Source: Camellia lanceoleosa
Taxonomy: Eukaryota; Streptophyta; Magnoliopsida; Ericales; Theaceae
DNA: 64,000 nucleotides
Direction: 5' to 3'
NCBI GenBank assembly: GCA_025200525.1
Contig: CM045761.1
Span: 99,920,182-99,984,181, forward strand
The notes beneath the pieces were generated by a model. The model was not told the origin of the DNA. It saw only the letters and a list, made by a program, of their open reading frames with translations, and did not search any database. Shown here one piece after another: positions 12,146-21,866 of this stretch (positions are counted from its first letter, which is position 1; each line of letters begins with the position of its first letter). Made by a program: the position numbers and the translations under genes.

Positions 12146-12661
12146 TTGTGGGACATATCTTTGGGGTTTCTGCATGGTCAAAGTGGTTGTCGAGATGTCA
12201 CATGGATGAGCCGAGATGCCAAATATGGTGCGACCATATCGAATTAAAAATATTCAATAGAGGATAAAAGTTCTAGACAATTTGAGGCTCTCTATTTGGA
12301 TAGAGATGAGACTCTTAAGAGAGTTCATCCTAATCTGGATTATAGGAGTCCAAGATAGATGATATCCTTAAGGGATAGAGTCCTATGAAGTGATACTTCT
12401 AGAGGACAAGGGCACTGCGAACTATAAAAGTAAAGCACCCCGTGGATTTGAGGTATGCTTTTACTGGTGAATTGCTTACTTGATTCGATATCTTTGAAAA
12501 ATAAGTTGACTAACTTAAGCGTCGGAGTACTCCTGAGTGGGTGAGCCACCGTGATGTTTGTTATCTTCTTGTGTGCAAGTGTTAGGTTTTTCTATTCTTC
12601 CATGTGCTCTACAGCTAAGTTCCTTAGATCTCAGTTTGTGAGGTCAAAAATCAACACTCAA
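12146..12661 (+). repeat. 5' LTR of the outer Tat element
   Basis: This matches 50472-51010 along its whole length, for example GTGATACTTCTAGAGGAC and GCCACCGTGATGTTTGTTAT. The LTR starts near TGTGGGACATAT and ends near CAACACTCA just before the primer site. A TATA box, ACTATAAAAG, lies at 12421-12430. Confidence 0.85.
12421..12430 (+). promoter_or_regulatory. TATA box of the outer 5' LTR
   Basis: ACTATAAAAG, conserved as ACTATAAAA at 50752-50760 in the 3' LTR although the flanks have diverged. It lies about 275 bases into the LTR, a normal place for the U3 promoter. Confidence 0.7.
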
Positions 12662-12665
12662 AATT

Positions 12666-12682
12666 TGGCACCGTTTGTGGGA
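12666..12682 (+). promoter_or_regulatory. Primer-binding site of the outer element
   Basis: TGGCACCGTTTGTGGGA begins a few bases after the LTR end. It is a one-to-few-base variant of the TGGCGCCGTTTGTGGG-type site common in Tat and Athila elements, where it pairs with a tRNA 3' end (often assigned to tRNA-Asp). The position and the TGG start support it. Confidence 0.7.
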
Positions 12683-12695
12683 ACTTATTAAGAAT

Positions 12696-13681
12696 AGATG
12701 GCCAATATCGAACAAAGAGAACGAGTCAGAGATGACAAAGTCAATGAGGAAGAGGAGCATGCAGGTTTCGGCGGCGGAGAAGGGAAGGAAGACTGTGATA
12801 AAGTATAGGAAGTGAATCCAGGAGCAAACAATGCTGCCAAAGGCCACAATGGCCTAGGGAAGTGTAATGAAGGAGATGGGAATAGTTCCCCAAGGAATAC
12901 TACAACGAGAGTGACTTCTAGGTGTGGAAGGATCAGTGCTTACAGAGGGACAATGAGGTAGAAGATAAGTTAACTGACATACAGCCGATAGGGAACTTTA
13001 TGATGTCAAGCAAGGTAAGGCAACTAGCATTGCCAATGCTAGCAACACTGCCGGTCACTGCAAAAGTCGGTGTCTAGCCGACAAGACAGATTGTGGCACA
13101 ACACAATGAAAGAAGGGTCATGAACTCACTACGGCGATCCCAGTAGGTCGGAAGAGTGGAACCTCCAAAGGTGAGGGTGTTCCGAATCAGAGGATCACAC
13201 CAAATGAATGGGCAAGATCACCAAGTGGAAAGGACATTGGATCTTAACAAATCTAAGAGGATGCACCCGAGTACAAGAGTAGTGCGTCGAAGAGATTGAA
13301 GTCAGTGAATAGTAGGGCAATGGGGCGATCGAGGAAGACTTGTGTGATTACCTTTAATGGAAAAGGAATGCAGCTGAGGTGACATCCACTGCACAGCCGA
13401 AGTCACCATTCTCGGTGAAGTTGGATGCTTTTGAAGCGCCAAAAAGGTTTAGTATGCCGAGGTTCTAGGTATATAATGGCAAGTCTGACACTAATTTTCA
13501 TATCGGCTTATATCTAAATGCTATGTCTTTGTGGAGCGGGAACGACCCGCTATTGTGTAAGGTGTTCCCTTCGACTTTGGGAGAAATAGCGTCAAAATGG
13601 TTCCTAAAGTTGCCAAAAGGGTCAATCAAAAACTGGAAAGGTTTGGCTAAAATGTTTGTGGCCCGATTTGTAACAAACAGC
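12696..13681 (+). pseudogene. gag: gag of the outer Tat element, truncated and full of stops
   Basis: An ATG at about 12696 opens a charged, glutamate-rich N-terminus, but stops appear soon and through the middle. The last 230 bases (about 13450-13681) translate to a recognisable Retrotrans_gag segment: YNGKSD, then a hydrophobic stretch with LWSGNDPLLCK, FPSTLGEIASKWF, and MFVARFVTNS. In intact relatives this continues for several hundred residues, but here the match ends abruptly at 13681, followed by unrelated sequence. The rest of gag is absent, not displaced: the element resumes at 42236 already inside protease. The structural protein cannot be made. Confidence 0.75.
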
Positions 13682-14440
13682 ATATAGCCATCGTAGCACT
13701 TTGTGTTTCCTGTTATATTGTAACTATATTTGACTCTTTGTTTATCTTGATTGAGAACCTTCTTAGTTGACATTTGAGCCTTGGTTGAGGTATTACCATA
13801 GTGGTTGGGTGAGATTGAATCAGAAACTTCAAATTAGAATAATTGTTATTGAGTAGTTTTCACTTTTTCATAATTTTCTCTCTCTATACTTTGAATCTTG
13901 ATGTGAAGCTAGAACCATTGGAAAGCTTACTTTCGGGGCTTCAATTTGAGCACAAGAACGACCCTAAACAAACTCCGGATGAGAGAGTCATACCTGTTTG
14001 AATTTTGAGTTTATATGTTGGAAGCATGCTCGCTCGAGCAAGCTTTTCTTCGCTCGAGCGAACTGCATGATTTTTAGAGATTTTTGGAGCTTTTTTTCTA
14101 CGCTTGAGCCAAGGTTCCTTCGCTCCAGGTCGCTGGCACCATTTGGGAAGATAGTTTAGGAGCTTTTTTGGCTATTTTAGCCACAAAAGACAAAATAGGC
14201 TATTTTAACTACAACAAACAAAACATCACATCCAACCCATAATCATTATTTGCTTTGAAAGTGGTTTCAACCCACTTGTGTTGCCTAAGTGTGAAATTGA
14301 GGTGCTACACCTAATGGTTTACTCCCTTAGAGGGTTCATTACCAACAAGTAATGCTTCTTTCATGCCCAAAGCACCTTGTGGTTTGAGCCATTTTTCCAT
14401 TAGAGGACACTCACTAACGGACAAATCGATTAAAGAATGG
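13682..14440. mobile_element. Chromovirus-like LTR/UTR fragment with CTCGAGCG motifs
   Basis: This follows immediately after the broken gag. It contains strings typical of chromovirus LTRs and leaders (GAAAGCTTACTTTCGGGGC, CTCCGGATGAGAGAGTCATA) and two GCTCGAGC motifs (14028-14065) like the array at 54725-55050. There is no coding sequence. The boundary with the Ogre-type LTR fragment to the right is uncertain by 100-200 bases. Confidence 0.4.
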
Positions 14441-14977
14441 TTTTGGTAATTAAAATGAGTAAAAAAAATTGGACAAGTAAAAGAGGCAAGATAAGCATCT
14501 TTTGTGTTGCATTGCATGTGTTCAAATCGAACATTAGTTTGAACACAAGGAAAATGAGACATTTCATACTCAAAAGTGATGAAATGTGCCATTTTCCTTG
14601 GTCACCATTGCCCTTGATCATGCATGATAGGATGATGGTCCTTTAGTCTCATTTTGCATTCGTTGAACTTGCACAATTGGTTTCACAAACTATCATGCAA
14701 TGAAATTGCTTGATTGATGGTTTGTAAACCCAAATTTTGTCCCTCCTTTGATCTCCCCATGAAAAGGAGAGGCAAAGTGTGCAAATAATCTGTGAAAATA
14801 CACTGTTTTGCTTTTTCTGCTCTCTGTTGCAGCAAAAAGAGGAGTTCATGTCATCAGTGGCCGACCGGCCACTAGTGGTAGCCGACAAGCCCCTTGTCGG
14901 CCACCAATGAAATTTGCACAGTATGTTCCTGAGGTGGAGCAGAGGTGTTCTGGAAGTGGACAGCTTTTTTTGGTGTT
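14441..14977 (+). repeat. Diverged Ogre-type LTR fragment, left of the inner element
   Basis: It aligns with the LTR at 55588-60747 read on the minus strand: the segment around 14520-14630 (TTAGTTTGAACACAAGG..., CTTGATCATGCATGATAG) matches the reverse complement of about 57290-57430. It resumes at 40769 after the inner element. It contains a GGCCGACCGGCC box at 14860-14872, absent from the inner element's own LTRs at the equivalent point. The last five bases, GTGTT, are the left TSD of the inner element. The beginning of this LTR is not preserved. Confidence 0.65.
14973..14977. other. Left TSD (GTGTT) of the inner Ogre-like element
   Basis: GTGTT directly precedes TGTAGACACC at 14978 and recurs at 40769-40773 directly after GTCTACA. 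A 5-bp TSD is what Gypsy integrases make, so both ends of the inner element are fixed to the base. Confidence 0.92.
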
Positions 14978-15661
14978 TGTAGACACCCCATTTTTGACCG
15001 ACCTTAAGACTCAGACGTCGCCTGCTGAGCGCTCGGTGATATTTCATGTTGTGCTCATCCAAGTTTAGTCGCGGCCAAGGCTACCGCCTCCGGACTTCGG
15101 GCTTTTTGCCTTGCCTCGGTTTATAACCAGGCTCGGTTTTCTGCTTTTTCTTCTGAGGGAGGAGAGGTCTCGTAGACCATCTCTCAATGGCCGCAGCTAT
15201 TTTTCGTGGTCACAGCCATTTTGCCCATTTCGAGCCGGTTCGGTTTTGGAGCCGTCGGGTCGTGTGCCTCGGTTGGGACCGCTAGCCATCTCCGATTCCT
15301 CCGGTTTTGGCATACATCTTATTTACTCCTTTCAAGGGACACTGGGTCTCAGATACCACTTGGGTCGAATGCCACTTTCGTGCCCGCAATTTGCTTTCGG
15401 GATCCCGAATCATGTTCGCCCTGAGCATTCATTTTGCATCGATTTTCGTTCATTTTTGGCAGGTACCTCGGTTTCATCATTACGAAGGACACTGAAGGGT
15501 GGGAGGATAGTAATTGTCTCAACAACCAGTTATCTCCTTCCGGAGCCCTCCGACGCCCGTTTTTCTCACTTCCGGGCTAATGTTGAACACCCTAAGGCCA
15601 TTTTCTTCCGGCCCAAACCACATATTTGTGTTGTACACACCTGGGAGGATCCTAAAAACAC

Positions 15662-15840
15662 ATGGCCGGCCAGAAATTCTCATTTTCATTTTTGAGCCTC
15701 TTCTTCAATTGGATTGTTGTCCCTCCTGTTTCAGAGTTGCCAAATTCCAACCATAGGGTATTGTAGAGAGACCAGGAGGACCCTAAAAGTGGTGGCGGCC
15801 AGAAATTTTGTGTTCCATTTTACCCTTGGCCGGCCGGCCA
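15662..15840. promoter_or_regulatory. GGCCGGCC palindrome boxes upstream of the LTR TATA
   Basis: TGGCCGGCCA sits near 15663-15672 and GGCCGGCCGGCCA at 15828-15840. The same boxes appear in the 3' LTR (36624-36633, 36757-36766, 36795-36809) and upstream of both antisense genes. Their position 170-340 bases before the LTR TATA suggests a U3 regulatory element; the function is inferred. Confidence 0.5.
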
Positions 15841-16002
15841 TGGAGGTAGCCGTGCCACCTCCACCAAAGTGGGGTGCCGCCATGCTCCTGGGATGTGTGC
15901 ATGGCATTTGATAACTGTTTCTTCAAATATCTCTTTGAATCAGGGGATATTTTGAGGAAGCACTTGGGTGCATTTCCTCCTCTTTACACCCTCTTTTAGG
16001 TG

Positions 16003-16010
16003 CATATAAG
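16003..16010 (+). promoter_or_regulatory. TATA-like box of the inner 5' LTR
   Basis: CATATAAG, about 1.03 kb into the LTR. The 3' copy reads CATATATGAG at 36975-36984. The antisense-oriented LTR at 55588-60747 has CTATAAG at the equivalent distance (59821-59827, minus strand), which supports it as the U3 promoter. Confidence 0.5.
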
Positions 16011-17203
16011 GAGCTGGCCAACTCCTTTGCTAGGGTTACAAAAACTTCCTAGAATAGCTCTTTTGCATTTGCCTACATCTTGCTACCCAAAAACCTCCAA
16101 AATCTTCAAGTCTTGGCTCCATTTGTTCATCAACACCAAGCCTCACCATCACCACTTCCATTCCAGCAGCAAGGGAAGGTTTTTCAGAGGCTAAGAAGTA
16201 GCAAACTCAAGCCAAGAAGCAACAAAAGTTGAGTCTTCAAGGGTAAGTTACTATTTCCCCTTTTCTAGCTTATTTTTGCTTCATTTTTCTACCCTATTTT
16301 CTTGTGGTTTTGGGCTCCGACCCTAACTGAGTTTAGGCTTATTTTGAGCCCCTCTACAACATTGTAGAAGGGCTCAACCTTTTTTGGTGCTTCTACATAC
16401 CACTTGCTTCAATATCCACCTTATATGCCATAATCTTGCATGCTATTTTTAGCTTATGTGTATTTGTTTTTGGAGCATGCCATAAACTGTGAATGTGCTT
16501 ATTTTGAGGTCCTCTACAATATTGTATAAGGGCTCAACCTTGTTTGGTGCTTCCATGCATGACCTCTCTTTATAGCCCCTGTTTGGTCCATATCTTGCAT
16601 GATTTTTTAGGCCTATCTTTCTTCTGTTTTTGGCCATGATCAGAACTGGAAATAGTCTTAAAATGACCCACTCTTCATGTTTTTTTAAGGGTCTTAGGCT
16701 GTTTGGAGAATTCTTGGTATACCTCTCTTTATAGCCCTCTTTTGGTCCATATTTTGCATGCTATGCTTGCCATATTTGTACACTGTTTTGAGGGCTTCCA
16801 TAAGCTTTAAATGTTCATATTTTTGGACCCTCTTCAATGTTGTAGAACTGTGTTTTTCAGTTTGAGCATTGTACATATCACTTGCTTCATATTCCCACCT
16901 TTTTTCCCCATTTTTGCATGCTGTTTTTGCCATATTTTTGATTGTTTTTTGGCCATTCTTTGTACTGGAAAAATGCTATTTTGGGGACTGCCTAGCATCT
17001 GTCTTTACATGTCATGTCCATATTCTGCATATTTGGCATAGCTGCAAGTCATTTCGGGTGCTTAGCATAGCATTTCGGGCATCGGGTATACTTTTGCTAT
17101 AATTCGGGGGCTGTTTTGCATCATTTTGGTTGCTGAAATTTGCACTTTCCATATGCCACATGCCACGTCTCATTCCGTATGCCATTTCATGCCTTAGGGC
17201 CAT

Positions 17204-18060
17204 TGCCATTGCTTTGCGTGCACGCATTTCGAGGCACTTCATTTTTATCCGACGGCAGCCTATGTGAGTGTGGCTGAGGCCCTCTCATGTTGGTATAAGC
17301 CCATCATTGCATTTCGCGTGTCATTCCGTATTGCCTCAGTTTGCGTGCCCGCGGACACGCATTTTGAGGCATTTCATTCTTATCCGACGGCATCTTATGT
17401 GAGTGCGGCCGAGGCTCTCTCATGTTAGTGTAAGCCCAATTTGCATTGCGAATGCTGTTTCATGCTTTAGGATCATCGCCTCGGTTTGCGTGCCCGCAGG
17501 CACGCATTTCGAGGCACCCCATTCTCATCCGACGGCAGCCTATGTGAGTGTGGCTGAGGCCCTCTCATGTTGGTATAAGCCCATATTGCATCGCATATCT
17601 CATTTTAGTCCTGTTGCATTCCGTATGCCATTTTCTCGGTTTGCGTGCCCGTGGGCGCGCATTTCGAGACATTTCATCTTAGTCTCATTGTATATCATAT
17701 TTCATGACATTTCATGCCTTTATGTCATTGCCTCGGTTTGCGTGCCCGGGTGCACGCATTTCGAGGCACTTTATTTCTTTTATCCGACGGCCTCTTACGT
17801 GAGTGTGGCTGAGGCTCACTCATGTTAGTGTATGTCCATTCTGTATTCTGTATGTCACTTTCTCGGTTTACGTGCTCGTGGGCACGTATTTCGAGACATC
17901 TCATTTTAGTCTCATCACATCGTGTATACCATCGCCTCGTTTGCGTGCCCGTGTGCACGCATTTCGAGACATCTCATTTTAGCATCATTTGCATTGTGTA
18001 TGCCATTGCCTCGGTTTGTGTGCCCGTGTGCACGCATTTCGAGACATCTCATTTTCATAG
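17204..18060. repeat. Eight-copy hairpin array in the 5' LTR
   Basis: CTCGGTTTGCGTGCCCG followed by GGGCACGCATTTCGAG, or close variants, occurs eight times, starting near 17210, 17335, 17480, 17634, 17732, 17860, 17936 and 18009. Each unit is an imperfect inverted repeat: GCGTGCCCG pairs with its partner GGGCACGC. Units alternate between long (125-155 bp, with TCCGACGGC...GTGAGTGTGGC) and short (about 73-97 bp) forms. The same array is at 38173-39030 in the 3' LTR, with some hairpins degraded. Confidence 0.85.
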
Positions 18061-19786
18061 CATTGTGTATATTAGGATGGCATATTAGCTGCATTTCATG
18101 CATATTATGCATATTGCATCGTGTTCGGGATAGGAGTTAGCCCGGGCACGGGAAACGAGGCGCGTTCCGTACTCCGAGTGATGGAACGGGTCTCAATTCC
18201 CAAGTCACCGACACTCCGGATTATCCATGATGGAGTTAGGTTTTGTTATAGCATTCATCTGCATTCACCCCATATTGAGTTGTGCAATCCGATTCCTCGG
18301 CCATCATGCATCGATATGCGTGATTGGTGGCGCGAGAATCGAGGCATGCATATATTTGTGAAATACATTGCTATGCCCCTCTTCTCTTCGTACAAGAAAC
18401 GAAGAATCAAGAACTTTCCGAGTCCGCACGCATTTAGAAATATTGCAAACAGAGGCTAATTGGGGCATCCTAGTGGATTTCCGCAAAGCGATAACATGCA
18501 TCATTTCATTATCCGGCGAGTCAAGGCGATCCACGCTTGCATGCCATTTTACAGCTTTCTTATTTAATTTGTTAATTAAATAGGAATTTGTATTATTCTT
18601 GACCAGATTATTTTGACCTATTATTCTTTTATTTTGATCAGATTATTTATTCGGACCCTCTGCGCGAGGGCATAATTGTAATAAGTGTGGGTGAGTGTGG
18701 TGTATGTCTTCCAACCCCACGTCTTTCTTCCCTTTTATTTATCCGCTTACGATGGTTAGATATAGGGCATATTTCAATTAGCATACAGTATGACAGCATG
18801 TTTGCATCATTCATCTGTTTTGCACGCACCGGGCTCGGCGCATCATACAAACTGCATTTGTATTTCAATTCCGAATTGAATACGTGTTAATTGTAGCATT
18901 CCATATGCCATGTTTAGAATAGCCGAGCCTGCTATAGTTGCATTTTTGCATGTGTTGCATTAGGCATTGCTGTATACTTAGGATCATGCATGATTTCTAA
19001 TGTAGTTTCTGTTTTGGCTTGGAGTACTTGGTGAGTTGTTATGCTTTAGCATCCTTGCATGCGTGTGAGTGACTGCCATGATAGCATGCTTACCATGAGG
19101 CTAAATGCTTATGTGATATAACTGCCTTGAATGCCTGTGGGTGGAGGTTGAGTTATTTGGATTGGAACAATTCATCAAATGTTTGTTTTAAGCCCACTAG
19201 ATAGTGGCAAAATCATGTTTTCTAAGCCCACCCGAGGGTGGCAAATCCACGTCTTAGCCTACCTGCGGGTAGCACCATCAAACCATTTTCAAACAAACAA
19301 ACATGAAATGTTTTGTTCCAATTCAGGCGATTCAGTCTATACTTGTATGTTGTGCGCATCACATAGTAACCTAGGCTAATAACCGGAATAAGAGCACACG
19401 ATGTCTTCAAAATCAGATATCATGGTTAGTAGAGGCCGGTCTTTGACCGGGCGAGCGGGGGTGCTCACGAAGTGACCTTCCCCAATCGTACCCAAGTTCC
19501 CGAGCCGAGGCAACTTTGGTGATGACACACGCGGCCTTTGGCACCGAGTCGGTTTCCTAAATTTCCCATTTTAAAATATTTAGGTGGCGACTCAGATCTG
19601 GCGAAGTAGTCCATGTTTGGCACTTCTTTCAAAAAATCTGCTTTCAAAACGACGGTCGGATTTGGACTCTTCGTTCAAGATTGAGAACCGTGACATTTGA
19701 GTCCTTCGAATCGTAGTGACCCAATATCGAACGTAACGAGGGGATTCAAATCCCTTCCCCGGATGCGTTCGGGGACGCCTACGCTT

Positions 19787-19801
19787 CGCGACTCACTGGG
19801 A
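19787..19801 (+). promoter_or_regulatory. Probable primer-binding site of the inner element
   Basis: CGCGACTCACTGGGA follows the LTR end by three bases. It resembles the TGGCGACTC-TGCTGGGGA-type site found in Ogre-like elements (usually assigned to tRNA-Arg), with the first bases altered. The position is right; the sequence match is partial. Confidence 0.5.
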
Positions 19802-20774
19802 TTTAGAGAACTTGACTCGAACTCATGATATCCGGTTTTGACTACACTTGTGGGTTTCTTTTGCATTGCATTTGCATTGGTGCGCCTAGGACACCGTGGT
19901 TTGCCATCTCGCTATTCTGAGCGGTTTGTCGGAGGCTTGTCTTGTCAAGGCATGTCCGTAAATCGACCGTTACGGCTCTCGCCAAGATGGGAACACAAAC
20001 CGGTTTCACCGGCACCCTTTGACCATTCGACCTAGTGCATATTCGATCCATAGTGACCATTCCAAACTAGGACAAAGTTGCTTACCCGCTTATAGGTTGT
20101 TTGAAGTCAGCTGCGTGGTGAAACCCTAGCTCTCGACAAAATAGGACAGAAACCCTACCCCAACATAGGGGTGTTTTTACTCTCACTTATCTGTTATGTG
20201 CTTGTTAGAGTGCGCCTCACAGGAATGCATGTATCGGTTTATAAGTTTGGGTATCAGTTCGGGCATCGCTTTTTGAGATAGGGCATCGTTCGGGCATCGC
20301 CATTATCTCGAGAATCGCTTGTCTGCGGATATCCGATTCGATTTTTGGGGAACAAATACAGAACAAAGGATCTGTTATTGAGGACAGTATATTTTCAGCT
20401 TATCAACTACGTGTTGTATGCCCGACTGTGTGTTGTGTGTATTTAATTTAAGCTGTTATGCTGCCCGTTTTTCTGGTTATTTATTTCCTTTTCGCTTTAT
20501 TATCTTTTTGCTAGAGCAGGTTTTTAGCACAATTGCTTCCGAACCACTAGACACTCCCCAAGCACTTTGGACACGAGGTCGCCGACTCAACCGATCCGAG
20601 GATCTTGTTGACGGACATCCAGTGTTCCACTCTCTACCCCTAGTTATCAGAAGAAGGCCGAGAAGGCGCTGCGTGTCGGAACAAGGATTACCGGGACAGA
20701 GGGCTGCTTTGACAGTAAACAGTCAGGTTGAAATTTCCGTGTCTGCCATAGAAGTACATTTACCGGTCATTCAG
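19802..20774 (+). other. 5' leader of the inner element, non-coding
   Basis: About 970 bases lie between the primer site and the first plausible gag ATG. There is no recognised protein. A frame opens at 20418 but has no family character before 20775. The segment has GGGCATCG repeats (20260-20300). Long leaders are usual for Ogre-type elements. Confidence 0.6.
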
Positions 20775-21793
20775 ATGGAACCGCAGAATACATCAGGGAT
20801 GGAGGCGATGATGCGCCAGATGCACGACAGCATGAAACAGATGCAAGATGATGCCGTCCGCCAAGCGGAATTTTCCAAACAACAAGCCGCAGTCATGGCC
20901 CAAAGAAGTCGAATGATCACTAGATCGCACAGAATCGCAAAGATTCGCCAGACGATTCTCCTCCACCCGCTCCACTACCGGCGAGCATCTACCGTCGAAT
21001 ATCCCGCCAAATCCTCGTAATATCCTCCCTAACACCGTAATATCTTACCCAATGTCCAGAACACCCAAGAGGACATAGGTCTTCCAACGGGGCCGGCACC
21101 GCCCCCGCTTCTACCGCAAGAATCGCCCAAGAATCTTACACCCAACCACCCGACTCTCCTTTTGAGTTCGAGGTAGATCGACAAAGCCGAGTAAGCCGAA
21201 AAGCTTTTAAGAAATCGCAGGTGAAGGCCATCCTGCATATCGAAGATGGCTATACTGACGTGGCCGTGACTTTGCCGGACAGATTTAAGATGCCCCAGAT
21301 CGACCGTTTTGATGGGTCTGGGGACCCCATAGTCCATCTCCGGCTATTTTCAGATATCTTGAGGCCAATGGGCCTAACCAGACTACAGAAACTCTCGCTG
21401 TTTGGCCGAACCCTATCAGGAGTGGCCGCCAACTGGTATGCAAAGTTGGATAATGATGTTAAGAGAAACTGGGATGAGATGGCTGAGGCCTTCGTTGCAC
21501 AATACTCATATAATACACAGATCGAGATTACAACACGTGATCTCGAAACCACGAGGCAGGAACAAAAGGAGTCTTTCTCTGACTTTGTAACCCGGTGGAG
21601 AGCGAAGGCATCAATGATGACCTTAAGGCCAACAGATAAAGATCAAATCCGGATGATTGTGCGCAATCTCCAACTGAGACTTATGCAGAAGATGATTGTA
21701 GTTCCCTTCCCCACCTTCGCAGATCTGCACGATATGGGGGTGCAAATCGAGGATGCAATGAAGCAAGGTCTGATCGATCAGGACCGAGAGTAG
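20775..21793 (+). pseudogene. gag: gag of the inner Ogre-like element
   Basis: The ATG at 20775 starts a glutamine- and methionine-rich coiled-coil-like N-terminus (MEPQNTSGMEAMMRQMHDSM). The frame is lost near 20920-21175 by small indels and stops. From 21221 to 21793 a clean 190-codon frame holds the Retrotrans_gag domain: KMPQIDRFDGSGDPIVHL near the start, then FGRTLSGVAANWYAKL, FVAQYSYNTQIEITTRDLE, FSDFVTRWRAKASMM, and a stop at 21791-21793. This is the capsid-like structural protein that packages element RNA in cytoplasmic particles. No CCHC zinc knuckle is visible, either here or in the linker that follows. Confidence 0.82.
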
Positions 21794-21866
21794 CCCCCGG
21801 CGACATTCAACCGTAATAACACCGAAGTCTGAAAGGCGCCGCCAACACGAGGACTTCGAGGTCGGC

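Larger units (their letters stand above)
14978..19783 (+). repeat. 5' LTR of the inner element (4.8 kb)
   Basis: It pairs with 35917-40768 over its full length. It starts TGTAGACACCCC, carries GGCCGGCC boxes (15662-15672, 15828-15840), a TATA-like box (16003-16010) and an array of hairpin units (17204-18060), and ends at 19783 where the 3' copy reads GTCTACA and this one GCCTACG. Reading frames inside it, including one of 194 codons at 15111-15695, are not preserved in other copies and are not considered genes. Confidence 0.92.

Noticed and set aside
12147..12660. Separate solo LTR rather than part of a long element
   Set aside because: It is followed by a primer site and gag, and its partner at 50472-51010 follows integrase in the same orientation.
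13498..13773. 91-codon minus-strand frame over the outer gag end
   Set aside because: It is antisense to a recognisable Retrotrans_gag segment on the plus strand.
15111..15695. 194-codon plus-strand frame in the 5' LTR
   Set aside because: It lies within LTR U3; the 3' copy has a different frame structure because of indels, and there is no family resemblance. Shared C-terminal residues only reflect LTR identity.
17204..18060. CRISPR-like palindromic array
   Set aside because: The units and spacing are irregular, the 'spacers' are themselves repeats, and the array is part of a plant LTR present in two copies.
20418..20774. Coding extension of gag upstream of 20775
   Set aside because: The frame is open but has no gag-like character and begins in a TTT-rich leader; the coiled-coil start at 20775 fits better.
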